Source of the DNA: Neisseria shayeganii 871
GTDB lineage: Bacteria; Pseudomonadota; Gammaproteobacteria; Burkholderiales; Neisseriaceae
Reading direction: 5' to 3'
Length of the DNA: 28,171 bases
Assembly: GCF_000226875.1 (NCBI RefSeq)
Contig: NZ_JH164926.1
Coordinates: 363,695-391,865 of the forward strand
Positions 19,934 to 27,999 of the stretch are shown piece after piece; position 1 is the stretch's first letter; every line of letters begins with the position of its first letter. A program made the translations under genes and the position numbers. The notes beneath the pieces are model-generated. The model did not search any database and was not told where the DNA came from. It was given only the letters and a program-made list of their open reading frames with translations.

Positions 19934-22213
19934 TCAAATCTTGCATGCTCCGCCCACGCAGCCATCGTCCTGCAAATCGACCTGCGTATCGTCGGCGCCG
20001 TCGCGGGTGTTGTGGTAATAGAGGGTTTTGAGGCCGAATTTGTAGGCGGTGAGCAGGTCTTTGAGCATCTGCTTCATCGGCACTTTATGGCCTTCGAATT
20101 TGGCCGGGTCGTAAGAGGTATTGGCCGAGATCGCCTGGTCGACAAACTTCTGCATAATGCCCACCAGTTTCAGGTAGCCTTCATTATTCGGCATTTGCCA
20201 CAGGGTTTCGTACTGGTCTTTCAAGCGTTCAAACTCGGGCACCACCTGTTTCAAAATGCCGTCTTTGGAGGCTTTGACCGACACCAGACCGCGCGGCGGC
20301 TCGATGCCGTTGGTGGCGTTGGCGATTTGCGAGCTGGTTTCGCTGGGCATCAGCGCGGTGAGGGTGGAGTTGCGCAGGCCGTGTTGCAGGATATCGGCGC
20401 GCAGGCCTTCCCAATCTAAGTGCAAAGGCTCGCTGCAAATGCCGTCGAGGTCTTTTTTGTAGGTGTCGATGGGCAGTTCGCCTTGGGCATAGGTGGTTTC
20501 GTGAAACAGCGGACAGGGGCCGAATTCTTTGGCCAGATTCACCGAGGCCTTGAGCAGATAGTATTGAATTGCCTCAAAGGTGCGGTGGGTCAGGCCCAGG
20601 GCGGCCGGGTCGCTGTAACGGGTGCCGTTTTTGGCCAGATAATAGGCAAAGTTGATCACGCCCACGCCCAAGGTGCGGCGATTCATGGTGGCTATTTGCG
20701 CCGCCTTGATCGGGTAGTCTTGGTAATCGAGCAAGGCGTCCAGCGCGCGCACGGCCAAATCGGCCAGGCCTTCCAATTCGTCCAGGTTTTCTAGGGTGCC
20801 CAGATTAAAGGCGGACAAGGTGCAGAGGGCGATTTCGCCGTTTTCGTCGTTGATGTCGTTCAAAGGCTTGGTGGGCAGCGCGATTTCCAGGCACAGATTG
20901 GACTGGCGCACCGGTGCCACGGCGGGATCAAACGGGCTGTGGGTGTTGCAGTGATCGACGTTTTGAATATAGATGCGGCCGGTGCCGGCGCGCTCCTGCA
21001 TCAATAGGGAGAACAAATCGGTGGCCGGCAACACGCGTTTGCGGATGGTCGGGTCTTGCTCGTATTGGGTATAGAGACGCTCGAATTCGTCCTGATCGGC
21101 AAAAAAGGCATCGTAGAGGCCGGGCACTTCATGTGGCGAAAACAGGGCGATGTCGCCGCCTTTGATCAAACGGGTGTAGAGCAGGCGGTTGATTTGCACG
21201 CCGTAGTCGAGATGGCGCACGCGGTTGTCTTCCACACCGCGGTTGTTTTTCAGCACCAACAGGCTTTCCACCTCAATGTGCCAAAGCGGGTAAAACAGGG
21301 TGGCCGCGCCGCCGCGCACTCCACCTTGCGAACAAGACTTGACCGCAGCTTGGAACATTTTGAAAAACGGAATACAACCGGTGTGTTGCGCTTCTCCGCC
21401 GCGGATTTCGCTGCCCAAGCCACGGATGCGGCCGGCATTGATGCCGATGCCGGCGCGTTGGGAAACGTATTTCACAATCGCGCTGGTGGTGGCGTTAATG
21501 GAATCGAGGCTGTCGTCGCACTCAATCAGCACGCAGCTGGAAAACTGGCGCGTCGGCGTGCGCACGCCGGACATAATCGGCGTGGGCAGGGAAATTTTAA
21601 AGGTGGAAACAGCATCGTAAAAGCGTTTCACATAATCCAGACGGGTGGCTTGCGGATATTTGGCAAACAAACACATGGCCACCAAAATATACAGAAACTG
21701 CGGCGTTTCGTAGATTTGGCGGGTCACCCGGTTTTGCACCAAATATTTACCTTCGAGCTGCTTGACCGCGCCGTAAGAGAAGGTCATGTCGCGTTCGTGG
21801 TCGATATAGCCGTTGATTTCCTCAAACTCTTCGCGGCTGTAATCGGCCAAAATATGGCGGTCGTATTTGCCGGCTTCGGTCAGCTTGAGCACATGGTCGT
21901 ACAGATGCGGCGGATCGAACTCCCCGTAGGCGATTTTTCGCAGGTGGAATACGGCCAAGCGGGCGGCCAGATATTGGTAATCCGGGGTTTCCGGAGAAAT
22001 CAAATCGGCGGCCGCCTTAATGATGGTTTCGTGGATGTCTTCCGTGCGGATGCCGTTGTAAAACTGGATATGGGATTTCATCTCCACTTGCGATACCGAC
22101 ACAAGATTCAATCCTTTGGCGGCCCAAGTAATGACACGATGGATTTTATCTAAATTAATGTCTTCCAAACGGCCGTCACGCTTGGTTACTTTCATATTGG
22201 CGGTATCGTTCAT
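19934..22213 (-). CDS. nrdA: Ribonucleoside-diphosphate reductase class Ia, alpha subunit
   Basis: A 759-residue NrdA, the catalytic subunit that reduces ribonucleoside diphosphates to deoxy forms. The N-terminus (VTKRDGRLEDINLDKIHRVI) is an ATP cone, so dATP inhibition is expected. Active-site landmarks are Cys227 in QFSSCVLIE, the radical-site stretch NLCLEIALPT, the partner Cys in GEIALCTLSAFNLG, and the C-terminal redox pair in CVGGACKI (Cys752, Cys757). The length matches E. coli NrdA. I use ATG 22213 because GGGAAG lies seven bases before it; an ATG 45 bases upstream lies in the regulatory leader. A DUS occurs in frame at 20169-20180. Upstream palindromes suggest dedicated control. Confidence 0.97.
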   Translation of the reverse strand: MNDTANMKVTKRDGRLEDINLDKIHRVITWAAKGLNLVSVSQVEMKSHIQFYNGIRTEDIHETIIKAAADLISPETPDYQYLAARLAVFHLRKIAYGEFDPPHLYDHVLKLTEAGKYDRHILADYSREEFEEINGYIDHERDMTFSYGAVKQLEGKYLVQNRVTRQIYETPQFLYILVAMCLFAKYPQATRLDYVKRFYDAVSTFKISLPTPIMSGVRTPTRQFSSCVLIECDDSLDSINATTSAIVKYVSQRAGIGINAGRIRGLGSEIRGGEAQHTGCIPFFKMFQAAVKSCSQGGVRGGAATLFYPLWHIEVESLLVLKNNRGVEDNRVRHLDYGVQINRLLYTRLIKGGDIALFSPHEVPGLYDAFFADQDEFERLYTQYEQDPTIRKRVLPATDLFSLLMQERAGTGRIYIQNVDHCNTHSPFDPAVAPVRQSNLCLEIALPTKPLNDINDENGEIALCTLSAFNLGTLENLDELEGLADLAVRALDALLDYQDYPIKAAQIATMNRRTLGVGVINFAYYLAKNGTRYSDPAALGLTHRTFEAIQYYLLKASVNLAKEFGPCPLFHETTYAQGELPIDTYKKDLDGICSEPLHLDWEGLRADILQHGLRNSTLTALMPSETSSQIANATNGIEPPRGLVSVKASKDGILKQVVPEFERLKDQYETLWQMPNNEGYLKLVGIMQKFVDQAISANTSYDPAKFEGHKVPMKQMLKDLLTAYKFGLKTLYYHNTRDGADDTQVDLQDDGCVGGACKI
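20169..20180 (-). repeat. DNA uptake sequence in nrdA
   Basis: Exact TTCAGGTAGCCT, read on the minus strand as Gly-Tyr-Leu-Lys in NEGYLKLV. Confidence 0.85.
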
Positions 22214-22244
22214 GGCACGGCTTCCCTGTGAATTTTTGCAAAGA

Positions 22245-22266
22245 AGCACACTGGTCAAAGTGTGCT
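22245..22266 (-). promoter_or_regulatory. Palindrome in the nrdA leader, possible NrdR-type operator
   Basis: AGCACACT (22245-22252) and AGTGTGCT (22259-22266) form a perfect 8-base inverted repeat with a six-base spacer, about 32 bases before the nrdA start. The core has ACAC-N8-GTGT, the same arms and 16-base length as the NrdR box, but the AT-rich centre of that box is missing. Confidence 0.4.
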
Positions 22267-22351
22267 GGTAAGTTAAGTAGACGGGCGCAATAGTACGAAA
22301 ATTTGCCGGCCGGCGAAAGACTTGTCAAAGCCGATATTTTCATAACCAAAT

Positions 22352-22370
22352 GTTTATCTTAAAGATAAAC
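22352..22370. promoter_or_regulatory. 19-base palindrome upstream of nrdA
   Basis: GTTTATCTT and AAGATAAAC (9-base arms, one central base) abut and partly overlap the pgsA terminator stem, about 140 bases before the nrdA start. A TTGACA word lies at 22328-22323 on the minus strand, but no good -10 is spaced to it. Operator function is inferred. Confidence 0.35.
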
Positions 22371-22398
22371 TTTCCCTGCCAAATGACAGGGAAAGTTT
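22367..22398 (-). terminator. Terminator of pgsA
   Basis: Perfect 12-base stem AAACTTTCCCTG (22367-22378) with CAGGGAAAGTTT (22387-22398) and an eight-base loop, then T-rich sequence on the minus strand. It begins five bases after the pgsA stop. Confidence 0.85.
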
Positions 22399-22399
22399 G

Positions 22400-22411
22400 A
22401 GGCTACCTGAA
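22400..22411 (+). repeat. DNA uptake sequence forming the pgsA stop
   Basis: Exact AGGCTACCTGAA. On the minus strand TTC AGG TAG encodes the last Phe and Arg of PgsA and its stop codon. Confidence 0.85.
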
Positions 22412-22969
22412 CTCTTTCATCGCCATTTTCAGATAGTAAAACATCGACCACAGCGTTAAGACGGCGGCAATCAACATCAAGGCATTGCCCAACCAAATAA
22501 AGTTCCAGCCCCGTGCCGGCCAGCTTTCCAGCAGCAGCAGCGTAATGGCCGCCATTTGGGCGGCGGTTTTGAATTTGCCGATGGTGGCCACAGCTACGCT
22601 GCTGCGTTTACCCAACTGCGCCATCCATTCGCGCAAGGCGGAAATGGTGATTTCGCGGCCGATGATGATCATGGCGTAGATGGCCCAAGTACGCTCCAGC
22701 TTCACCAGCAAAATCAGCGCCACCGCCACCATCAGCTTGTCCGCCACCGGATCGAGAAACGCACCGAAATCGGAAGTCTGTTGCCAACGGCGCGCCAAAA
22801 AGCCGTCAAACCAGTCGGTGACGGCAGCCAGCACGAAGATAAAGGCCGCACTCCAATTGACGAACTGCATATCGCCGCGCCAGGCAGCAGGCAGATAAAA
22901 CAGCGCCGTAAACAGCGGGATCATCAAAATCCGCGACCAGGTAAGCAGAATGGGAATATTCCAAGACAT
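22403..22969 (-). CDS. pgsA: CDP-diacylglycerol-glycerol-3-phosphate 3-phosphatidyltransferase
   Basis: PgsA joins glycerol-3-phosphate to CDP-diacylglycerol at the inner membrane, giving phosphatidylglycerophosphate, which PgpA (gene at 5163) then dephosphorylates. The CDP-alcohol phosphotransferase motif D-G-x2-A-R-x8-G-x3-D-x3-D is intact in DWFDGFLARRWQQTSDFGAF and the following LDPVADK. About four or five membrane helices are visible. I place the start at ATG 22969 (MSWNIPILLTW, 188 residues), with GGA nine bases before it; a start at 23011 would add 14 residues unlike the family. It follows uvrC by 106 bases, a frequent bacterial pairing, and ends in a DUS-encoded stop. Confidence 0.95.
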   Translation of the reverse strand: MSWNIPILLTWSRILMIPLFTALFYLPAAWRGDMQFVNWSAAFIFVLAAVTDWFDGFLARRWQQTSDFGAFLDPVADKLMVAVALILLVKLERTWAIYAMIIIGREITISALREWMAQLGKRSSVAVATIGKFKTAAQMAAITLLLLESWPARGWNFIWLGNALMLIAAVLTLWSMFYYLKMAMKEFR

Positions 22970-23063
22970 AATGTTTTCCGATGGCGCAAGCCGAACGCCT
23001 GTCTGCCACAATACTCAAAATCAATCTTTTGCCGAACGCGGCCAAACCGCCGCCCAAACCGTT

Positions 23064-23075
23064 TTCAGGTAGCCT
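23064..23075 (-). repeat. DNA uptake sequence directly after uvrC
   Basis: Exact TTCAGGTAGCCT, touching the uvrC stop codon at 23076-23078. No partner is close, so it is not a hairpin. Confidence 0.85.
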
Positions 23076-24950
23076 TTAGTCGTGCAAGGCCGCATAAATT
23101 TTTTCAGCCAAAGCCCTGCTGATGCCCTCGGTTTGCGCCAAGTCGTCCACACTCGCGGCCTGGATGCCGCGCAAACCGCCGAAGCGAGTGAGCAGGCTGC
23201 GGCGGCGCTTGGGGCCGATGCCGGGAATCTCTGCCAGCGTTGATGTGGTGCGCGCTTTGCCGCGTTTGCGGCGGTGGCCGCTGACGGCAAAACGGTGTGA
23301 CTCGTCGCGCACGGTTTGCAATAGATGCAAGGCCGGATGATGCGGCGGCAGCTGCATCACGGCATCCAGATGCGGAATGATCAGCTCTTCCAAGCCGGCT
23401 TTGCGCTCCGGCCCTTTGGCAATGCCCACAATCGGCAGGGCAATGCCCAATTCGCGCCACACCTGCTGCGCCATCGCCACCTGCCCTTTGCCGCCGTCGA
23501 TGAGCACCAAATCGGGCCAGCGGCCGTCTTCTTCGTTGCCGGCGGCCAGCTTGCCGTAACGGCGGGTCAGCACCTCGCGCATGGCGGCATAATCGTCACC
23601 CGCTTTGGCGGTGGCGATATTGTAGCGGCGGTATTGGTCGGGGCGCATGTCCTGCCGTTCATACACCACGCAGGAAGCCACCGTGGCTTCGCCTTGGGTG
23701 TGGCTGATGTCGAAACATTCGATGCGGTTCAAATCCTCTGCCGCCATACCCAACAGTTCGGCCAGCGCGGCCACGCGTTGCGCCTGGTTTTGGTTTTGCT
23801 GCACATGCTGGCGGATGGCAAGCAAAGCATTTTGTTCGGCCATTTTCAGCCAGACTTTGCGCTCGCCCACGGTTTTCGACACAAACTGAATCTGCCGCCC
23901 CTGCTCTTCGTTTAAAGCAGCCTGCAGGCTTTCAGGTAGCCTGAAGTTGCTGATTATCACATCGGGTTTGTCTTTGCCCAAATAATGTTGCGCGGCAAAG
24001 GCTTCGCCGTAGGAGGTCGGGTCTTCTGCAATGTGGTGGCGCGTATCGGGAAAAAAACTTTTGTCGCCCACCCGCCGGCCGCCGCGGATGCTGACCCAAT
24101 GAATGCACACGCTGCCCTGCTCCGCCGCCAAAGCCAAGATGTCGATGTTGTGCGGATTATGCGGATTTTTGCTGTCGATAAACTGCTGGCTCTGCACCGT
24201 GCCCAAGGCTTGGATTTGGTCGCGGTAACGGGCGGCCTGTTCGAAATCGAGCGCCGCAGCGGCCTGCTGCATTTTTGCCGTGAATGTCTGCAACAATTGG
24301 TCGGTGCGGCCATTGAGAAAAGTGACTGCCTCGGCCACGCTTTCCCGGTAGGCCTCGCGCGAAATGTGGCCCACACAGGGGCCGGAGCAGCGTTTGATTT
24401 GGTACAGTAGGCAGGCCCGGTCGCGGTGCTCAAACACGCTGTCTTCACAGGTACGCAGCAGAAACACTTTCTGCAAAATCTGTATGCTGTCGCGCACCGC
24501 ATAGCCGTTGGGATACGGGCCGAAATACTGGTTGGGCTTTTTCAGGCTGCCGCGGTAATACGCCATTTGCGGAAACTCATGCCCGCTGAGCATCAAGTAT
24601 GGATAACTTTTGTCGTCACGAAACAGGATATTGTATTTGGGCGACAAGGCCTTGATGAAGTTGTTTTCGAGAATCAGCGCTTCGGTTTCCGAGCGGGTGG
24701 CGCTCACCTCGATTGAAGCCACTTGGCGCACCATCAGGGCGATGCGCGGCGAGAGATCGTTTTTCTGGAAGTAGCTGCCCACGCGCCGCTTCAGATTCAC
24801 CGCTTTGCCAACATACAAAACCTGCCCGTCTTTATCGAGAAAACGATAAACGCCGGGCAGGTTGGGTAGGTTTTTCAGGTAGCCGGCCACATCGAAAGCC
24901 GGCTGCTCCTCACGCGTGCTTTGTGCCGTATCCAAGCCGCAACCGATCAC
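23076..24950 (-). CDS. uvrC: Excinuclease ABC subunit C
   Basis: A 624-residue UvrC, which makes both incisions around DNA lesions bound by UvrAB. Order of parts: GIY-YIG nuclease (LPGVYRFLDKDGQVLYVGKA with GVY and YVG, about residues 30-110), the cysteine cluster near CSGPCVGH, the UVR helix pair (ALDFEQAARYRDQIQAL), the RNase H-like C-terminal nuclease (IECFDISHTQG, VLIDGGKGQ) and tandem helix-hairpin-helix (LAEIPGIGPKRRRSLLTRFG). The given start is a GTG at 24950 overlapping the DUF4124 stop as GTGA. An internal start slightly downstream is possible since no clear ribosome site precedes the GTG. Two DUS words lie in frame. Confidence 0.95.
   Translation of the reverse strand: MIGCGLDTAQSTREEQPAFDVAGYLKNLPNLPGVYRFLDKDGQVLYVGKAVNLKRRVGSYFQKNDLSPRIALMVRQVASIEVSATRSETEALILENNFIKALSPKYNILFRDDKSYPYLMLSGHEFPQMAYYRGSLKKPNQYFGPYPNGYAVRDSIQILQKVFLLRTCEDSVFEHRDRACLLYQIKRCSGPCVGHISREAYRESVAEAVTFLNGRTDQLLQTFTAKMQQAAAALDFEQAARYRDQIQALGTVQSQQFIDSKNPHNPHNIDILALAAEQGSVCIHWVSIRGGRRVGDKSFFPDTRHHIAEDPTSYGEAFAAQHYLGKDKPDVIISNFRLPESLQAALNEEQGRQIQFVSKTVGERKVWLKMAEQNALLAIRQHVQQNQNQAQRVAALAELLGMAAEDLNRIECFDISHTQGEATVASCVVYERQDMRPDQYRRYNIATAKAGDDYAAMREVLTRRYGKLAAGNEEDGRWPDLVLIDGGKGQVAMAQQVWRELGIALPIVGIAKGPERKAGLEELIIPHLDAVMQLPPHHPALHLLQTVRDESHRFAVSGHRRKRGKARTTSTLAEIPGIGPKRRRSLLTRFGGLRGIQAASVDDLAQTEGISRALAEKIYAALHD
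23931..23942 (-). repeat. DNA uptake sequence in uvrC
   Basis: Exact TTCAGGTAGCCT, read in uvrC as Arg-Leu-Pro-Glu. Confidence 0.85.
24874..24885 (-). repeat. DUS variant in uvrC, 11 of 12
   Basis: TTCAGGTAGCCG; read in uvrC as Gly-Tyr-Leu-Lys near the N-terminus. Confidence 0.6.
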
Positions 24951-25429
24951 TTGCAGTAAGCGTTGACATTGTTTTGATACTGCTGAACCAATTGGTCGCG
25001 GTTTTCCACGCGGGCGGTTTGGGCGTATTGCAGATTAAGTTTCGCCACATTGCAGTTACTGGCTTGGGTGGCTTCGTTCTGCTCGCGCACTTTGCGGTTT
25101 TCCTCTTCCAGCTTTCTGGCTTCTTCTTCGGCCACGCGGTTGGCCGCCGCGCGCAAATCGGCCGCGGAGATTTCACCCTGACCGCCCTGGATCTGCGGCA
25201 GCTGGTTTTGCTGCTGGCTGGGGGGCGCGGCAGCGGGGCGGCTGGTCTGCGTGCGGACATTCACGATGTTGCTGCTTTGCGGACGCAGATTGCGCGGCAC
25301 ATCGGAATAAGTATTGACGCCGCGTTCGCTGCGCCAGTTATACACATCTTCCGCCATCAGATGGCCGGAGCCGAACAGCAAGGCCGCACACAACACCGAA
25401 AGCGATATTTTTTTATTCATATTCTTCAT
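24947..25429 (-). CDS. Exported DUF4124-domain protein
   Basis: A 160-residue protein with a Sec signal (KKISLSVLCAALLFGSGHLMA) whose likely cut after Ala27 leaves a periplasmic protein. Right after it, EDVYNWRSERGVNTYSDVPRN matches the DUF4124 domain, found in many proteobacterial envelope proteins of unknown role. A Pro/Gln linker follows, then a charged coiled coil (about 88-120) and a C-terminal part with two cysteines (SNCNVAK and AYCK), which could form a disulfide. The ATG at 25429 has GGGA about ten bases before it; an ATG three codons on is also possible. Its stop overlaps the uvrC start. Confidence 0.8.
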   Translation of the reverse strand: MKNMNKKISLSVLCAALLFGSGHLMAEDVYNWRSERGVNTYSDVPRNLRPQSSNIVNVRTQTSRPAAAPPSQQQNQLPQIQGGQGEISAADLRAAANRVAEEEARKLEEENRKVREQNEATQASNCNVAKLNLQYAQTARVENRDQLVQQYQNNVNAYCK

Positions 25430-25468
25430 GTCTGTTTTCCCACTGGATCCGGTTGATAAACGGTTGCC

Positions 25469-25498
25469 ATTCTACTGCAATTGCCGCTGCCCTGTCAT
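25469..25498 (-). promoter_or_regulatory. Candidate promoter for the DUF4124-uvrC-pgsA run
   Basis: On the minus strand ATGACA (25498-25493) and TAGAAT (25474-25469), each five of six, with an 18-base spacer, about 40 bases before the DUF4124 start. Confidence 0.6.
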
Positions 25499-25526
25499 GC
25501 CTGCGCAGGGTTTATCCGCTTCGGCG

Positions 25527-25556
25527 TTTACTCGAAGCAGACAATTTTGCTACAAT
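25527..25556 (+). promoter_or_regulatory. Promoter of guaB with extended -10
   Basis: TACAAT (25551-25556) with an upstream TGC makes an extended -10; TTTACT (25527-25532) is a four-of-six -35 at 18 bases. The start codon is 38 bases downstream. It is divergent from the DUF4124 promoter only about 30 bases away. Confidence 0.65.
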
Positions 25557-25594
25557 GCCGCCGCATCATTGACCCCCTGCAAGAAGGTTTAATT

Positions 25595-27058
25595 ATGCGC
25601 ATCGTCGAAAAAGCTTATACCTTTGATGACGTATTGCTGGTTCCGGCACACTCACAAGTTCTCCCCAAAGACGTTAGTCTCAAAACCCCGCTTACCCGCG
25701 GCATCTCCCTCAATCTCCCCTTGGTGTCCGCCGCCATGGACACTGTTACCGAAGCCCGCTTGGCCATTTCCATGGCGCAGGAAGGCGGCATCGGCATCAT
25801 CCACAAAAACATGAGCATCGAACGCCAGGCGCTGGCCGTGTCCAAAGTCAAACGCCACGAAAGCGGCGTGGTGAAAGACCCGGTAACCATTGCCCCCGAT
25901 ATGCGGATCGGCGACCTGCTGCATATGCGTGCACAACGCAAACGCAAAATGTCCGGCCTGCCGGTGGTGGAAAACGGCAAAGTGGTCGGCTTGGTCACCA
26001 ACCGCGACCTGCGTTTCGAAACCCGCTTGGATTTGCCGGTTTCCGCCATCATGACCCCGCGTGCCGATTTGGTCACCGTTTGCGAAGGCACCAGCATTGA
26101 AGACGCCCGTGAGCTGATGCACCGCCACAAAGTCGAGCGCGTTTTGGTGTTGAACGCCCAAGACGAACTCAAAGGCCTGATCACAGTAAAAGACATTGTC
26201 AAAACCACCGAATTCCCCAATGCCAACAAAGACAGCGACGGCCGTTTGCGCGTCGGCGCCGCAGTGGGCGTGGGTAAAGAAACCGACGAGCGCGTCGCCG
26301 CCTTGGTGGCCGCCGGAGTGGACGTGATTGTGGTGGACACCGCCCACGGCCACAGCCAAGGCGTGCTGGACCGCGTGCGCTGGGTGAAGCAGCATTTCCC
26401 GCAGGTACAGGTCATCGGCGGCAACATCGCCACCGCGCAAGCCGCCCGCGATCTGGTGGCTGCCGGTGCCGACGCCGTTAAAGTGGGCATCGGCCCGGGC
26501 TCCATCTGCACCACCCGCATCGTAGCCGGCGTGGGCGTGCCCCAGCTGACCGCCATCCACAATGTTGCCGCAGCCTTGGAAGGCACCGGCGTGCCGCTGA
26601 TTGCCGACGGCGGCATCCGTTTTTCCGGCGACGTGGCCAAGGCCCTAGCGGCCGGCGCCTCCACCGTGATGCTCGGCGGTATGTTTGCCGGCACCGACGA
26701 AGCGCCCGGCGAAATCGAACTCTACCAAGGCCGCTCCTACAAATCCTACCGTGGTATGGGTTCACTCGGCGCCATGAGCCAAGGCTCGAGCGACCGCTAC
26801 TTCCAAGACAAGCAGGACAGCGCCGACAAATATGTGCCCGAAGGTATTGAAGGCCGCGTGCCCTACAAAGGCCCGATTGTGCAGATTATCCACCAGCTGG
26901 TGGGCGGCCTGCGCTCCAGCATGGGCTATCTCGGCTGCGCCAGCATTGCCGATATGCACGCCAAAGCCGAATTTGTGGAAATCACCTCCGCCGGCATGAG
27001 CGAATCCCACGTTCACGACGTGCAAATCACCAAAGAAGCGCCGAATTACCACCGCTGA
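25595..27058 (+). CDS. guaB: IMP dehydrogenase
   Basis: A 487-residue IMP dehydrogenase. It oxidises IMP to XMP with NAD, the entry step to guanine nucleotides. The (beta/alpha)8 barrel carries the catalytic Cys305 in GIGPGSICTTR, at the same number as in E. coli. Other marks are the N-terminal YTFDDVLLVPAHS, VVDTAHGHS for NAD, and the flap YRGMGSLGAM. Two CBS domains (about 95-205, KDPVTIAPDM and IMTPRADLVTV) are inserted in the barrel and usually sense adenine or guanine nucleotides. I choose ATG 25595 because GAAGG precedes it; an ATG at 25481 lies before the promoter. Confidence 0.97.
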   Translation: MRIVEKAYTFDDVLLVPAHSQVLPKDVSLKTPLTRGISLNLPLVSAAMDTVTEARLAISMAQEGGIGIIHKNMSIERQALAVSKVKRHESGVVKDPVTIAPDMRIGDLLHMRAQRKRKMSGLPVVENGKVVGLVTNRDLRFETRLDLPVSAIMTPRADLVTVCEGTSIEDARELMHRHKVERVLVLNAQDELKGLITVKDIVKTTEFPNANKDSDGRLRVGAAVGVGKETDERVAALVAAGVDVIVVDTAHGHSQGVLDRVRWVKQHFPQVQVIGGNIATAQAARDLVAAGADAVKVGIGPGSICTTRIVAGVGVPQLTAIHNVAAALEGTGVPLIADGGIRFSGDVAKALAAGASTVMLGGMFAGTDEAPGEIELYQGRSYKSYRGMGSLGAMSQGSSDRYFQDKQDSADKYVPEGIEGRVPYKGPIVQIIHQLVGGLRSSMGYLGCASIADMHAKAEFVEITSAGMSESHVHDVQITKEAPNYHR

Positions 27059-27087
27059 TTCATCACACTCTGCCAAACGCATGAAGA

Positions 27088-27122
27088 AGGCTACCTGAAA
27101 GAGACTTGCTTTCAGGTAGCCT
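27088..27122. terminator. Inverted DUS pair after guaB
   Basis: A 14-base stem with a seven-base loop, formed by two exact DUS words (27088-27099 and 27111-27122) 29 bases after the guaB stop. The gene beyond is convergent, so it may serve both strands. Confidence 0.75.
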
Positions 27123-27163
27123 GCTGCGAACAGTAGGCTGCTATACCATACAAACCCACTGTA

Positions 27164-27565
27164 TCATCTACCCGGTTTCAGTATGCTGCCCATAGCCGCC
27201 GCACGTTCGCGCCATATCGGCAACCATTCTGCCGCTCGTTGCCGGTAAGGTTCAAAAATAGGACGATCTGTCGGGAAATCTCCCTTAATAAACCGTTCCA
27301 CATAATTGAAGTTTAATAATACCGCCTGCGCCAGGCAGTTGCCCAAACCTCCGTATCCCGCATCGCTACGCGGATTCGGAAACTCGCCTTCAATCGGATA
27401 ACTGCTTAAAAAGGTTTTTTCGTCTTCGCTGTAAAAATAACGGTTGACCAAATCCAGACCGAGCTCAAAAAAGTCGCGGATATAGGCTTCGGCATCCGGC
27501 AAGGTGTGTACCAGCTTTTGATAAATCATCACATTATTATGCGCTTGCGGGCTGAGTATCAGCAT
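27164..27565 (-). CDS. Hypothetical protein, 133 residues
   Basis: I do not recognise a family with certainty. The product is a soluble, mostly helical protein without signal or membrane segment. It has an acidic, aromatic-rich middle (FFELGLDLVNRYFYSEDEK), a GYGGLGNCLAQAVLLNFNYVE helix and a Trp-rich end (EWLPIWRERAAAMG). Codon use is more AT-rich than in guaB. ATG 27565 is used; ATG 27529 (MIYQKLVH) is an alternative start. Placed between the guaB terminator and insertion-sequence remnants, it may be accessory. Small single-domain proteins of this type can be toxin-immunity proteins, but nothing here proves that. Confidence 0.6.
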   Translation of the reverse strand: MLILSPQAHNNVMIYQKLVHTLPDAEAYIRDFFELGLDLVNRYFYSEDEKTFLSSYPIEGEFPNPRSDAGYGGLGNCLAQAVLLNFNYVERFIKGDFPTDRPIFEPYRQRAAEWLPIWRERAAAMGSILKPGR

Positions 27566-27641
27566 GCGTGCCGTTCATTTCCCCCGGGTATATCTTTAAA
27601 AGCTTCTTGACGGATTTTTGTGACAGAGTGATTAAAAACTT

Positions 27642-27655
27642 GGGGCTGTCCTAGA
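27642..27655 (-). repeat. Terminal inverted repeat of the IS1016-like remnant
   Basis: GGGGCTGTCCTAGA next to the transposase 3' end, resembling IS1016 termini from memory. Confidence 0.55.
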
Positions 27656-27658
27656 AAA

Positions 27659-27991
27659 CTATGCCAAATTCTCTTTTACTAATTGTTTCAAAATACGAAT
27701 TTGAACTTCTATGTCACTGTTGTTGAAACGCCATTCGCACTCCTTCAAATACAGTTCAAAATGCGCTTTGGGAATCCCGTTGAACTTGCATAAATGGCGT
27801 TTCGCCTGGTTCCAAAAATTCTCAATCCCGTTAATGTGGTTTTGCTTCTCGGCAAAATGCGTGCTGTGATTGATGCGAAAATGCGCAAACTCGCTCACGT
27901 CCAAAACGTCATAACTGCGGTAACAATCCATATAAACAATACTGTCAGGCTCCACTTGTTCTCGGATGATCGGCATTAGAGCTGTTTCGAT
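27659..27991 (-). pseudogene. IS1016-type (IS1595 family) transposase, 5'-truncated
   Basis: The C-terminal half of an IS1016-like DDE transposase: PIIREQVEPDSIVYMDCYRSYD with a catalytic Asp, then HFRINHSTHFAE, HINGIENFWNQAKRHL with the final acidic residue and KECEWRFNNSD. An ATG at 27976 allows a 105-residue frame, but the family protein is about twice as long and lacks its N-terminal DNA-binding part here. The homologous frame continues upstream only to a stop at 27992-27994, right beside the end of a second IS. It is therefore a dead remnant. The 3' terminal repeat at 27642-27655 is kept. Confidence 0.85.
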
Positions 27992-27999
27992 TTAATTAA

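Noticed and set aside
24541..24552. TTCAGGCTGCCG, close to the Kingella DUS dialect
   Set aside because: It is a single copy in well-conserved uvrC coding sequence, where it encodes a Gly-Ser-Leu-Lys stretch; chance is likely.
25481..25594. Upstream start for guaB giving 525 residues
   Set aside because: It lies before the extended -10 promoter and adds residues unlike IMP dehydrogenase; GAAGG supports 25595.
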